Positions 42,484-51,716 of a stretch of DNA of 64,000 nucleotides are shown in pieces. The position numbers were made by a program, and so were the translations under genes. The stretch's first letter is position 1; each line of letters starts with the position of its first letter. The notes beneath the pieces were generated by a model. It ran no database searches. It saw only the letters and a list, made by a program, of their open reading frames with translations, and was not told the origin of the DNA. Origin of the DNA: Marinicauda algicola (GTDB lineage Bacteria > Pseudomonadota > Alphaproteobacteria > Caulobacterales > Maricaulaceae); contig NZ_CP071057.1 of assembly GCF_017161425.1 (NCBI RefSeq), forward strand, positions 2,047,501-2,111,500. The letters are read 5' to 3'.

Positions 42484-43989
42484 ATGCGCCAGGGGCAGAT
42501 CGAACGCATCGTCGTCGTCGGCGGCGGATCGGCGGGCTGGATGGCGGCGGCCGCGCTGGCGAATGCCGCCCCGCGCGAGTGCCGGATCACGCTGGTGGAA
42601 TCGGAGGCCATCGGGATCGTCGGGGTCGGCGAAGCCACCATCCCGCCGATCAAGGTCTTCAACCGGCTCCTGGGCATCTCCGAGGCGGAGTTCCTGCGCG
42701 AGACCAAGGGCAGCTTCAAGCTGGGGATCGAGTTTCCCGGCTGGCGGCGCGAGGGCACGCGCTACTTCCACCAGTTCGGCTCGTTCGGCCGCGAGTTCGA
42801 TCTCGTGCCGATGCACCAGTACTGGCTCAAGATGCGCCATGAAGGCGACGACACGCCGATCGAGGATTTCTCCATGGCCTGGGCGCTGGCGCGGCGCAAC
42901 CGGTTCGCCCCCCCGGTCAGCGATCCGCGCATGGTCCAGTCCACCCACGACTACGCCTATCATTTCGACGCCGTGCTCTACGGCCAGTTCCTGCGCCGCT
43001 ATGCGGAGGCGCGCGGGGTCGTGCGCGTGGAGGGCAAGGTGGCCGACGTGCGCCTCGATGCGGAAAGCGGCGACATCGCCGGGCTGACGCTCGATGACGG
43101 GCGCACGGTGGACGGGGAGTTCTTCCTCGACTGCACCGGGTTTCGCGGCGTGCTCATCGAGGGCGCGCTGCAGACCGGATATCACGACTGGCGCCGGTGG
43201 CTGCCGTGCGACCGGGCGATCGCGGTCCCCTGCGCGCACGGCGGGGACTTCACGCCCTATACGCGCTCGACGGCGAAGGCCGCGGGCTGGCGCTGGCGCA
43301 TCCCGCTGCAGCACCGCATCGGCAACGGCTATGTCCACTGCAGCGAGTTCATTGGCGAGGACGAGGCGACGCAGGCCCTGCTCGCCGACCTGGATGGCGC
43401 GCCGGAGGCCGATCCGCGCGTGCTGCGCTTCGTCACCGGCCGGCGCAAGATGTTCTGGAACCGCAACTGCGTGGCGATCGGGCTCGCCGCCGGCTTCATG
43501 GAGCCGCTGGAATCCACCTCCATCCACCTCATCCAGACCGGGATCATGCGCCTCATCGCGCTCTTCCCGGACCGGTCGGACAATGCGCTGGCCCGCCGGG
43601 AGTACAACCGCCTGACCGAGGCCGAGTACGAGCACATCCGCGACTTCCTGGTCCTGCACTATCACGAGACCGCGCGCGAGGAGCCGCTCTGGCGCCATAC
43701 CCGCGCCATGGAGATTCCCGACACGCTGCGATACCGGCTCGACCATTACCGCGCCTGCGGCCGGCAGGTGGCGTTCGGCCACGACCTTTTTCCCAACGCC
43801 AGCTGGCTGGCGGTGATGGCCGGCCAGGGTGTCGAGCCGGAGACCTACGATCCCATCGTGGACAAGCGCGACACCCCGTTCCGCGAGCGACTGGCGGGGC
43901 TGAAGCGGTTGATCCATGAAGCCGCGGAGCGCGCACCCGACCATCGCACCGCGCTGAACGCGGTGATGGACGCGGCCAGCGCGGCCTGA
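42484..43989 (+). CDS. FAD-dependent tryptophan halogenase family protein (copy 1)
   Basis: 501 residues. VVVGGGSAGWMAAAALA is the FAD loop with the halogenase-type GGGxAGWM; GVGEATIPPIKVFN follows, and GWRWRIPLQHR is the WxWxIP motif that separates halogenases from monooxygenases. The catalytic Lys is expected in TKGSFKLGIEF and the active-site Glu in PLESTSIHLIQTG. Such enzymes use FADH2, O2 and halide to chlorinate or brominate indole rings; substrates of this Caulobacter/Xanthomonas-type clade are mostly unknown. GGGGGAGG precedes the ATG. It converges on a second halogenase (about one base apart) and diverges from the subtilase. Confidence 0.9.
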   Translation: MRQGQIERIVVVGGGSAGWMAAAALANAAPRECRITLVESEAIGIVGVGEATIPPIKVFNRLLGISEAEFLRETKGSFKLGIEFPGWRREGTRYFHQFGSFGREFDLVPMHQYWLKMRHEGDDTPIEDFSMAWALARRNRFAPPVSDPRMVQSTHDYAYHFDAVLYGQFLRRYAEARGVVRVEGKVADVRLDAESGDIAGLTLDDGRTVDGEFFLDCTGFRGVLIEGALQTGYHDWRRWLPCDRAIAVPCAHGGDFTPYTRSTAKAAGWRWRIPLQHRIGNGYVHCSEFIGEDEATQALLADLDGAPEADPRVLRFVTGRRKMFWNRNCVAIGLAAGFMEPLESTSIHLIQTGIMRLIALFPDRSDNALARREYNRLTEAEYEHIRDFLVLHYHETAREEPLWRHTRAMEIPDTLRYRLDHYRACGRQVAFGHDLFPNASWLAVMAGQGVEPETYDPIVDKRDTPFRERLAGLKRLIHEAAERAPDHRTALNAVMDAASAA

Positions 43990-43990
43990 G

Positions 43991-45520
43991 CTATTCGGCC
44001 GCCTGCGGCGCGGCGCAGCAGCGCGCTATATGGTCGGCGTGGCTGGGCAGCTTGGCCGCCGCGCCGGTGACGATCTGGCGGATATTGGCGAGCATGTCGC
44101 GCAGCTCGGCCTCGCTCAGCTTGTCGGCCATCGGATGCCAGGCCTGCGGCGTCAGCCCCTGGCCGTGCATGACCTGCAGCCAGCTCGCCTCGGTGAACAG
44201 GTCCTGCGCGTCGCGATAGATCCGGCCCGACGCCTTGAACAGGGCGATCTTGCTGGTGAGCGTCTCGGGCACGTCCATCTCGCGCACATCGATCCAGAAG
44301 GGCGAATCGGTGCGCTCGTTCAGGTGATAGTGCAGGATCAGGAAGTCGCGGATGCGCTCGAACTCCAGCGTCACCTGGCGATTGTACTCGTCGCGCTCCG
44401 CGTCCGCGATCGGGCGCGTCGGGAACATCTGGATGAAACGGCTGATCCCCGACTGTACGAGATGGATGGAGGTGGATTCCAGCGGCTCCAGGAACCCGCT
44501 GGCCAGGCCCAGCGCCAGGACGTTCCTGTTCCAGAACTTCCGGCGCCGGCCGGTGGTGAAGCGGATGAGGCGCGGTTCGGCGAGGGCCTCGCCTTCCAGA
44601 TTGGCGAGCAGGGTCTCGCGGGCCGTGTCGACATCGACATAGCCGCTCGAGAAGACGTGCCCGTTGCCGGTGCGGTGCTGCAGCGGAATGCGCCACTGCC
44701 AGCCCGCCTCGCGGGCGATGGCCTGTGTGAAGGGGCGCGGCGGCCGGGTATTGCGGCTGGGGACCGCCAGGGCGCTGTCGCATTTCAGCCAGCGCGACCA
44801 GTCCTCGTATCCGGTCTTCAGCGCGCCCTCGATCAGCAGCGCCCGGAAGCCCGAGCAGTCGACGAAGATCTCGCCGGCGACCTCGCGCCCGTCCTCCAGG
44901 CGCACGCGCTCGACATCGCCGCTCTCTGGATCCTGGATCACCTCGACGATCCGGCCTTCGGTGCGCCGCGCGCCGCGGGATTCCGCGTAGCGGCGCAGGT
45001 ACTGGCCGTAGAGCGCGGCGTCGAAATGATAGGCGTAGGCGACACCCCCCAGCGGCGAGGAGCCGAGCCGCTCCATCGGCGCGAACCGGCCCGCACGCGC
45101 GGCCTGGGTGTTGACGCAGTAATCCCACAGATCGCCGCCATAGCCTTCCGCCTGGGCGCGGAAGACGTGGTGGTGAAAGTGGATCTGGTTCACCGACAGG
45201 CCGATGGAGCCGAAATTGTGCAGATAGCTGTGGTCGAGCCGGCGCCAGTTGATGAACTCGATGCCGAGCTTGAAGGAGCCGTTGGTTCCGGCGACGAAGT
45301 CGGCCTCGTCGATCTCCAGCGCCCGGTTGAGATTGCGGATCTGCGGGATCGTGGCCTCGCCGACCCCGACGATCCCGATGGCCTCCGATTCCACCACCTC
45401 GACCTCGACCAGCCGGCCGAGGAACTTGACCAGCGAGGCGGCCGCCATCCAGCCCGCCGTCCCGCCGCCGACGACAACGACCTTGCGCGGCGCTTCCCGG
45501 TGAGATTGCGGCTTCGCCAT
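43991..45520 (-). CDS. FAD-dependent tryptophan halogenase family protein (copy 2)
   Basis: 509 residues, paralogous to the gene at 42484. FAD loop VVVVGGGTAGWMAAASL, then GVGEATIPQIRNLN, GSFKLGIEF with the catalytic Lys, GWQWRIPLQHRTGNGHVF with the WxWxIP motif, and PLESTSIHLVQSG with the Glu. It carries an insertion around residues 115-145 (HHHVFRAQAEGYGGDLWDYC) not in copy 1. It is on the same strand as the TonB-dependent receptor and 130 bp downstream of it, beyond a strong terminator. The reducing partner (a flavin reductase) is not in the window. Confidence 0.9.
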   Translation of the reverse strand: MAKPQSHREAPRKVVVVGGGTAGWMAAASLVKFLGRLVEVEVVESEAIGIVGVGEATIPQIRNLNRALEIDEADFVAGTNGSFKLGIEFINWRRLDHSYLHNFGSIGLSVNQIHFHHHVFRAQAEGYGGDLWDYCVNTQAARAGRFAPMERLGSSPLGGVAYAYHFDAALYGQYLRRYAESRGARRTEGRIVEVIQDPESGDVERVRLEDGREVAGEIFVDCSGFRALLIEGALKTGYEDWSRWLKCDSALAVPSRNTRPPRPFTQAIAREAGWQWRIPLQHRTGNGHVFSSGYVDVDTARETLLANLEGEALAEPRLIRFTTGRRRKFWNRNVLALGLASGFLEPLESTSIHLVQSGISRFIQMFPTRPIADAERDEYNRQVTLEFERIRDFLILHYHLNERTDSPFWIDVREMDVPETLTSKIALFKASGRIYRDAQDLFTEASWLQVMHGQGLTPQAWHPMADKLSEAELRDMLANIRQIVTGAAAKLPSHADHIARCCAAPQAAE

Positions 45521-45589
45521 GGGGCCTCCAGATCATCGAGCGGCAATGAAACCCTTCGCCGGGCCCGGGGCCGGGTCAAGGCCCGCCGG

Positions 45590-45627
45590 AAAGAAAAAGC
45601 CCCGCCGGCGCTGGGCGCCGGCGGGGC
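45590..45627 (-). terminator. Strong terminator of the TonB-dependent receptor gene
   Basis: Perfect 13-bp GC stem (45599-45611 with 45615-45627), 3-nt loop, followed on the minus strand by TTTTTCTTTC. Textbook intrinsic terminator between the receptor and the downstream halogenase. Confidence 0.93.
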
Positions 45628-45649
45628 GATGGCGTGATGCAGCCCCGCC

Positions 45650-48481
45650 TTAGCGGCGATAGCTGACGCGCAGGGTGTACGTCGTGCCGTACTCTTCCCA
45701 GTTCCGGGCGAGGCGTTCGTCATCGTTGATGTACGTCCCGAACCGCTCGTCGGTCAGGTTGTTCGCCTGGAGCTGGACCGTGAGGCCGCTGGCCGGGCCG
45801 TCGACGAATTCGTAGCCGATCTGGGCGTCGATCACGCTTTCGTCGAACACGCGCCGGAAATCGGGCTGCCCGGTGAAGTCGGGCAGCTCGCCGAGGAAGT
45901 CGGACCGGAAGCGGTTGGAAATCCGGGCTTCCCAGCCGCCGCGCTCGTAGTACACGGTGATGTTGCCCAACTCCTCCGAAAGCCCCGGGATGTTGATCGG
46001 GGACGGCGCGGTGGAGGGCTGGATCTCGCTGTCGGTCACCGAATAGCTCGCGAACAGGCCGAACCCTTCGAATTGCTCCGGCAGGAACGCCTCGGCCGGC
46101 AGGCTCAGCGAGAATTCAAGCCCCCGCAGCCAGCCGCCATCGGCGTTCTCGGCGGCGAAGAAGCGGCCGTCCGAGACGCCCGGATTGGCCGCAGAAGTAC
46201 CGGCCCCGAAGATCTCGTCGACGATCGCCGTGGTGTCCACGTCGCGTCCGACATTGCCGAAGACCCAGTTGTCGATCTCCTTGTGGAACGCGGCGATCGA
46301 GACATAGCCCCCGCCATCGGCGAAGTAGTGCTCGAGCGAGATGTCGAACGAGTCCGCCATGTAGGGGCGAAGCTGCGGATTGCCGCTGCCGCCGCTGATG
46401 CAGACCGCGTTCGGGTCGCTCGGGTTGGGCGTGTATTCGAACTGGTTGGTGATCGGGTTGATCCGGCAGACCTGGCTGTTGATGCCGATCCCGACACTGG
46501 CCCGCATGTCGTCCATGCGGGGACGCGCCAGGGTACGCGCCGCACCCAGGCGCAGGAAGGTGTTCTCCCCCAGTTCGAACGCCAGGTTCAGGCTGGGCAG
46601 CACCTCGGTATAGGTGTCGCCGTCGGTGGCCACCACCGGGAGGAAGGCCAGCCCGTTGGCGATCGGTCCGGTCGAGCTCTGGTCGGTGTGCACGACCTGA
46701 ACGCCGGCATTGCCCCGCACCGGCACGCCGATATTGGTGTCGATGTTGGCCTGGAGGTAGGCGGTCGTGATCTGCTCTTCGACCTGCCATTGCTTCTGCG
46801 GAATGAAGCCGAGCGGCAGCGGACGCAGCGTGTAGATGCCGTCGCGCAGCAGGGCGGCCGGATCGTAGGCGATCATCTGCACGTTCGAGACGAAGAAGAT
46901 ATCCGTCGGATTGAGCAGGTATTGAGTGGGGATCGCGAGCTCGTCGACGCCGACGAGGTCGACGAAGTCCTCGATCGTTTCGCGCTGCTTCTCGCGGTCG
47001 GAGAAGTAGACGCCGGCCTCGACCGAGCTCAGGAAGCCCCGGTCGAATTCACGCGTTGCGCTCAGGCGCAGCGCGGAGAGCTGGTCGTCCGTGTTCAGCG
47101 TCTTGCGGAAGCCGTCCTGGCCCCAGCCGCCCGGGTCGGTGAGCACCATCAGGCTGGGATCGGCGTAGTCGGATCCGACCTGCGAGTGGAACCGGTAGCG
47201 GTCGCCGGTGAAGGCGAAGTCCAGCTGGTCCACCGCGGCCGTGTAGTTCTGCCAGGCGCCCACGCCGAGGCCGGCATAGGATTCGAAATCCAAGGCGGAC
47301 CGCTCGACGCTGGAGTGGCTGAGATCGCCCTCGAACAGCCAGCTTTCGAACGGACGCCACTGGACGTTCCAGCCCACCGAGAACAGCTCGGCCTCGCGCT
47401 CCTGGATATCGTTGCGTCCGACCGCGAAGACCGGATCGAACGTGCCGGCCGTGACCAGCCCGTCCTCGACCTGCGCGCCAAGCAGCTGAAGGCCCGAACC
47501 GCCCCCGAGCCAGGTGCCCGTCGGGAATTCCGCGCCGCGGCGCACGCCGCCGTCGGTGAACTCGGTGTACAGGAGATCGAGCGAGGTGTTCAGCGTGGCG
47601 TTCGGCTCGAATTCGAGCGTTCCGAGATAGGCGGTCCGATCCAGGTCGCGGGATTCGGAGAACATCTTGAAACAGCCCGGCGCCTGGGCACCCCCGCGGT
47701 CGTCGAAGTTGCAGATCTCGTACTTCTCGCCCTGGGTCGGGGTGTTCTGGTCCGCGATCGACAGCACGATGCCGATGGTGTCGTTGGCGAACTGGTTCAC
47801 GTAGGTCCCGGTCAGGCGGTAGCCCCTCTCGTCGAACCCGTCGTTGAGCTCGCCGTTGGAGTTGTACTCGTAGCTGGCGGACAGGTTCACCGCACGCTCG
47901 CCGAAGGCCAGCGGGCGGATGGTGCGCAGGTCCACCGTGCCGGCCAGGCCCTGGGCCACCAGCTGGGCGTCCGGCGTCTTGTAGACGAGCGCCTGGCTGA
48001 TCAGCTCGGAGGGATACTGGTCGAATTCCACGCCGCGGTTGTCGCCGGCGGTCACCTGCTCGCGCCCGTTCAGGAGCGCCGTGGTGTAGTCCGGGCCGAG
48101 ACCGCGAACCGAGAGCACCTGCGCCCGGCCGCGCACGCGCTGGGCGGCGAGGCCCGGCAGGCGCGCCAGCGCTTCGGCGATCGAGACGTCCGGCAGCTTG
48201 CCGATGTCTTCGGCCGAGATCGCCTCGACGATCTGGTCGCTCTCGCGCTTGGCCGCGATCGAGGAGCGGATGGACGAACGGATGCCGGTGACGACGATGA
48301 CGTCGCCATTGGCGCCTTCGGCGGACTCCTCCTCGCTCGCATCGGCAGGAAGCGCATCACCCGCAGGCGGCGGATCCTGCGCGTCCTGGGCCCAGGCCGG
48401 GCCGGAGGCGAGAAGAAGCAGCGAGCTCGCGGCGGCGCTGCTCAGGAGCCATGAACGGCGAAACGGTTTCACAGATTGCAT
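45650..48481 (-). CDS. TonB-dependent outer-membrane receptor (Caulobacter/Xanthomonas type)
   Basis: 943 residues. Signal peptide through LLASGPAWAQ, a Glu/Ala-rich linker, the TonB box region GDVIVVTGIRSS, and a plug domain with IVEAISAEDIGKLPDVSIAE and ALARLPGLAAQRVRGRAQ, the pattern of the Caulobacter-Xanthomonas receptor group that includes the maltose receptor MalA. The remaining 700 residues form a 22-strand barrel ending in YTLRVSYRR, with aromatic last strand. Neighbouring LacI, MFS and GH13/GH97 genes make maltodextrin the likely ligand. It is divergent from the GH13 alpha-glucosidase across a region with a LacI-type operator. Confidence 0.92.
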   Translation of the reverse strand: MQSVKPFRRSWLLSSAAASSLLLLASGPAWAQDAQDPPPAGDALPADASEEESAEGANGDVIVVTGIRSSIRSSIAAKRESDQIVEAISAEDIGKLPDVSIAEALARLPGLAAQRVRGRAQVLSVRGLGPDYTTALLNGREQVTAGDNRGVEFDQYPSELISQALVYKTPDAQLVAQGLAGTVDLRTIRPLAFGERAVNLSASYEYNSNGELNDGFDERGYRLTGTYVNQFANDTIGIVLSIADQNTPTQGEKYEICNFDDRGGAQAPGCFKMFSESRDLDRTAYLGTLEFEPNATLNTSLDLLYTEFTDGGVRRGAEFPTGTWLGGGSGLQLLGAQVEDGLVTAGTFDPVFAVGRNDIQEREAELFSVGWNVQWRPFESWLFEGDLSHSSVERSALDFESYAGLGVGAWQNYTAAVDQLDFAFTGDRYRFHSQVGSDYADPSLMVLTDPGGWGQDGFRKTLNTDDQLSALRLSATREFDRGFLSSVEAGVYFSDREKQRETIEDFVDLVGVDELAIPTQYLLNPTDIFFVSNVQMIAYDPAALLRDGIYTLRPLPLGFIPQKQWQVEEQITTAYLQANIDTNIGVPVRGNAGVQVVHTDQSSTGPIANGLAFLPVVATDGDTYTEVLPSLNLAFELGENTFLRLGAARTLARPRMDDMRASVGIGINSQVCRINPITNQFEYTPNPSDPNAVCISGGSGNPQLRPYMADSFDISLEHYFADGGGYVSIAAFHKEIDNWVFGNVGRDVDTTAIVDEIFGAGTSAANPGVSDGRFFAAENADGGWLRGLEFSLSLPAEAFLPEQFEGFGLFASYSVTDSEIQPSTAPSPINIPGLSEELGNITVYYERGGWEARISNRFRSDFLGELPDFTGQPDFRRVFDESVIDAQIGYEFVDGPASGLTVQLQANNLTDERFGTYINDDERLARNWEEYGTTYTLRVSYRR

Positions 48482-48696
48482 TTTTTCCTCCCCCTGGCTC
48501 GCCGGATTGGTTTTTCAGCATGAGCCTCGATTACGCAAAATAATGAAAATTCATGAAAGTGCCAAGCAGAAAATTAGTCCGCATCCCTCCGGCGGAGGCT
48601 GCCCGCCCCCGAAATCGCCCGGATTTCCTCTTCGCAACTGCGGTCGCATGGCGTGAAAGCGAGCGCACGACAACGTTGACAGAATGCGCATGATTT

Positions 48697-48710
48697 TGCA
48701 AAAAATCGCA
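48697..48710. promoter_or_regulatory. Candidate LacI operator (receptor/alpha-glucosidase gap)
   Basis: TGCAAAAAATCGCA, 11 of 14 positions matching the perfect palindrome TGCAAAATTTTGCA at 51507. It lies in the gap between the divergent receptor and GH13 genes. Its reverse complement agrees at 13 of 14 positions with the site at 55286. Confidence 0.55.
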
Positions 48711-48736
48711 AATCACTACGCAAGCGCGGAGAACCG

Positions 48737-50368
48737 GTGAGGATGGAAACGGCGTCTGAAGCACCGGTGGAGAGCCGCGAGGCGGCGCAATGGTGGCGCG
48801 GCGCGGTGATCTACCAGATCTACCCGCGCAGCTTCGCCGATTCGAACGCGGACGGGATCGGCGATCTTCCCGGCATCACGGCCCGGCTCGACCACATCGC
48901 CTCGCTCGGGGTCGACGCGGTCTGGATCTCGCCCTTCTTCACCTCGCCGATGAAGGATTTCGGCTACGACGTCGCGGACTATTGCGGCGTCGATCCGATC
49001 TTCGGCACGCTCGAGGACTTCGACGCGCTGCTGGAGACCGCCCACCGCCTGGGCCTGAAGGTCATCATCGACCAGGTCTATTCCCACACCTCCGACCAGC
49101 ACGCCTGGTTCCGCGAGAGCCGGGAAAGCCGGGACAATGCCAAGGCGGACTGGTATGTCTGGGCGGACCCGAAGCCGGACGGCTCGCCGCCGTCCAACTG
49201 GCAGTCGGTGTTCGGCGGGCCGGCCTGGACCTGGGACAGCCGGCGCGAGCAGTACTACCTGCACAACTTTCTCAGTTCGCAGCCCGATCTCAACGTCCAC
49301 AACCGCGAGGTCCAGGACGCGCTTCTCGACACGATGGCCTTCTGGCTCGACCGCGGCGTGGACGGCTTCCGGCTCGATGCCGTCAATTTCATGATGCACG
49401 ATCCCGAGCTGCGCGATAACCCGGTCAATCCGAGCCCGAAGAAGCGCACGCGCCCGTTCGACTTCCAGCACCACACGCGCAACCAGTCCCATCCCGACAT
49501 CCCGAGGGTGCTCGAGCGCCTGCGCACGCTGGCGCGCTCGTATGGCGACCGCTTCCTCGTCGCCGAGGTCGGCGGGGAAACCGCGCTGGAAGAGATGAAG
49601 CTCTACACCGAGACCGAGGCGCGCCTGCACTCGGCCTACGGCTTCTTCTACCTCTACGCCGCCGACCTCACGCCCGACCTGGTGCGCCGCTGCGCGGCGG
49701 AGTGGGATTCGGTCGAGGGCGACGGCTGGCCGGCCTGGACCTTCTCCAACCACGACGCGCCGCGCGCGGTCTCGCGCTGGGCCAAGGGCCGCGACCGCAA
49801 GGCCTTCGCCGACATGCTTCTGCTGCTGCTCGTCTCGCTGCGCGGCAGCGTCTTCGTCTACCAGGGCGAGGAGCTGGGCCTGCCCCAGGCCGAGGTGCCG
49901 TTCGAGCGGCTGCAGGATCCCGAGGCGATCACCAACTGGCCCCAGACGCTGGGCCGGGACGGGGCGCGCACGCCCCTGCCCTGGACCGCCGATGCGCCCC
50001 ATGCCGGCTTCTCCGCCGTCGAGCCCTGGCTTCCCGTCGACCCGGCCCATCGCGTCCTGGCGGTCGACCGTCAGGACGCCGACCCCGACTCCACGCTCAA
50101 CCATGCGCGCCGCTGGCTGCGCCTGCGCCAGGACCATCCGGCTCTGCGCGAGGGCGAGCTCGTCTTCATCGGCGAGGACGCGGACATCCTGGTGTTCCGG
50201 CGCGGGGAGGGGCGCGAGGCGGTACTGTGCGCCTTCAATCTCGGCTTCGAGGAGAAGCCCTGGCGCCTGCCGGACGGCTGGGTCCCGGTCGCCCACGTCA
50301 ACGTCGCCGACCCGGCCGGCGACAGCCTGCCCGCGATGGGCGCCGTGCTCGCGCGGCGCAGGCGCTGA
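48737..50368 (+). CDS. GH13 alpha-glucosidase (cytoplasmic)
   Basis: 543 residues, no signal peptide. Family GH13, alpha-glucosidase/oligo-1,6-glucosidase type: VIYQIYPRSFADSNADGIGD at the start, IDQVYSHTSDQHAW, VDGFRLDAVNFM with the nucleophile Asp, FLVAEVGGE with the acid/base Glu, and TFSNHDAPRAV with the third Asp. It should release glucose from maltose or short maltodextrins brought in by the MFS carrier. GTG at 48737 has GGAG five bases upstream; the ATG at 48743 is an in-frame alternative. Divergent from the receptor, converging on the LacI gene with a 4-bp gap. Confidence 0.92.
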   Translation: MRMETASEAPVESREAAQWWRGAVIYQIYPRSFADSNADGIGDLPGITARLDHIASLGVDAVWISPFFTSPMKDFGYDVADYCGVDPIFGTLEDFDALLETAHRLGLKVIIDQVYSHTSDQHAWFRESRESRDNAKADWYVWADPKPDGSPPSNWQSVFGGPAWTWDSRREQYYLHNFLSSQPDLNVHNREVQDALLDTMAFWLDRGVDGFRLDAVNFMMHDPELRDNPVNPSPKKRTRPFDFQHHTRNQSHPDIPRVLERLRTLARSYGDRFLVAEVGGETALEEMKLYTETEARLHSAYGFFYLYAADLTPDLVRRCAAEWDSVEGDGWPAWTFSNHDAPRAVSRWAKGRDRKAFADMLLLLLVSLRGSVFVYQGEELGLPQAEVPFERLQDPEAITNWPQTLGRDGARTPLPWTADAPHAGFSAVEPWLPVDPAHRVLAVDRQDADPDSTLNHARRWLRLRQDHPALREGELVFIGEDADILVFRRGEGREAVLCAFNLGFEEKPWRLPDGWVPVAHVNVADPAGDSLPAMGAVLARRRR

Positions 50369-50372
50369 GCCT

Positions 50373-51386
50373 TCAGGCGCCGCAGGACTCCCGCACGATG
50401 AGGTCGGTCGCCAGGCGCTCGGAGCGCGCGATGGCGCCGCGCTGGCCGTCGAGCAGCTTGGCGAGCATCAGCCGGCCGGCATTGGCCACGTCCTGGTCGA
50501 CCGTGGTCAGGGCCGGCTCGCTGTAGCGCGCGTAGGAGATGTTGTCGTAGCCGACCAGGCTCACATCGTGCGGCACGCGCTTTCCCGCCCGGTGCAGCGC
50601 CCGCAGCGCGCCGAGCGCCATCACGTCGCTCGCCGCGATCACCCCGTCGAAGGCCACCCCGCGCGCGAGCAGCGCCTCGATCGCGCTCTGCGCCGACTGC
50701 AGCGAGAAATGGGCCGGCACGAGCAGGTCGGGGTCCTCGGCGAGCTTCGCGCGCGACAGCGCGGTGCGGTAGCCGCGATAGCGCTGCATCGCCTCGGGCG
50801 CCTCGGTCTCGCCGAGGAAGACGATGCGCTCGCGCCCGAGGCGGGCGAGATGCTGCGTCGCGCGCTCCCCGCCCAGCAGGTTGTCGCTGCCGACCGAGCA
50901 GTAGTTCTGCTCGGGCAGCTCCGCGCCCCAGACCACGAACTGCGTCTCGCTCTCGGCGAGCTGGTTGAAGGCGTGGTGCAGCGCGCTCTGGCCGACGAAG
51001 ATCACCCCGTCCGCGCGGTGGGTGGTCATCGCCGCGTGCAGGTCCTCGAAGCTCGCCGGCGCGACGTGGCTGACATGGATGTCGCAATCGCGCTCGCGCG
51101 CCGCGTCGCCGACGCCTGCCAGCAGCTCGAAGAAGAACGGGTCGGAGAGCTGCGCGCCCCGCCCCTGCGGCTTGGGCACCACGATCGAGACCGTCGCCTT
51201 CGCCCCGATCGGGCCGGCCGGCATGTGGCGGCGGAAGGGATAGTCCATCTCGCGCGCGAGCTGCCAGATCGCCCGCTTGGTGCGCATCGAGACGGCCGGG
51301 GAATCGTTGAGCGCGCGCGAGGCGGTCGACACCGACACCCCGGCCCGCTCGGCGAGATCCTCCAGCCGCGTGGTCTTCTTGGTCAT
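50373..51386 (-). CDS. LacI-family transcriptional regulator
   Basis: 337 residues. HTH at the N-terminus: TRLEDLAERAGVSVSTASRA followed by LNDSPAVSMRTKRAIWQLAR, with hinge helix, then a periplasmic-binding-protein-like sugar domain (FDGVIAASDVMALGALRALH, VGYDNISYARYSEPALTTV). It probably represses the alpha-glucan genes around it and is released by maltose or a derivative. Start taken at the ATG at 51386, which places the HTH near the N-terminus; longer in-frame starts run through the operator region. A perfect palindrome lies about 120 bp upstream, suggesting autoregulation. Comparable to malI of Caulobacter. Confidence 0.92.
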   Translation of the reverse strand: MTKKTTRLEDLAERAGVSVSTASRALNDSPAVSMRTKRAIWQLAREMDYPFRRHMPAGPIGAKATVSIVVPKPQGRGAQLSDPFFFELLAGVGDAARERDCDIHVSHVAPASFEDLHAAMTTHRADGVIFVGQSALHHAFNQLAESETQFVVWGAELPEQNYCSVGSDNLLGGERATQHLARLGRERIVFLGETEAPEAMQRYRGYRTALSRAKLAEDPDLLVPAHFSLQSAQSAIEALLARGVAFDGVIAASDVMALGALRALHRAGKRVPHDVSLVGYDNISYARYSEPALTTVDQDVANAGRLMLAKLLDGQRGAIARSERLATDLIVRESCGA

Positions 51387-51716
51387 GGCTCTCGCACTGC
51401 TCCCCGCCCGCCCGCCGGCCGCCTCGTGCCGGACAGGGGGCCCTGTCTGCCCGTCCCGGTACGCGCGGACAAGCCGCGAGCGGCAGGACCGGCGCGGACC
51501 GGACTTTGCAAAATTTTGCACCAATTGCGCAGGAAATGTCGAGACGCTTCGTCGAACCTCTCCGCGACCGCAGCCGGACCGGCGCTCCGGGCCGCACCGT
51601 TTCACCGGTGAGCGCTGGCGATTCGCACCGGTTCCGCGCGGCGGGCTCATCGCCTCTCGACAGCGGCGCGCATCTCGGCCAAGTTACAAAAAAATGAAAA
51701 CACGGGGGAGGACGCC
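51387..51716. other. 330-bp divergent control region of lacI-type and MFS genes
   Basis: No CDS found. It contains the perfect palindrome at 51507-51520 and an A-rich run before the MFS start ending in GGGGGAGG, its ribosome-binding site. This is the longest gap in the window without a gene. Confidence 0.7.
51507..51520. promoter_or_regulatory. Candidate LacI operator, perfect palindrome
   Basis: TGCAAAATTTTGCA is a perfect 14-bp palindrome between the divergent LacI and MFS genes. Similar sites lie at 48697 and 55286, in the two other divergent control regions of the locus. Best available operator consensus here. Confidence 0.65.
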
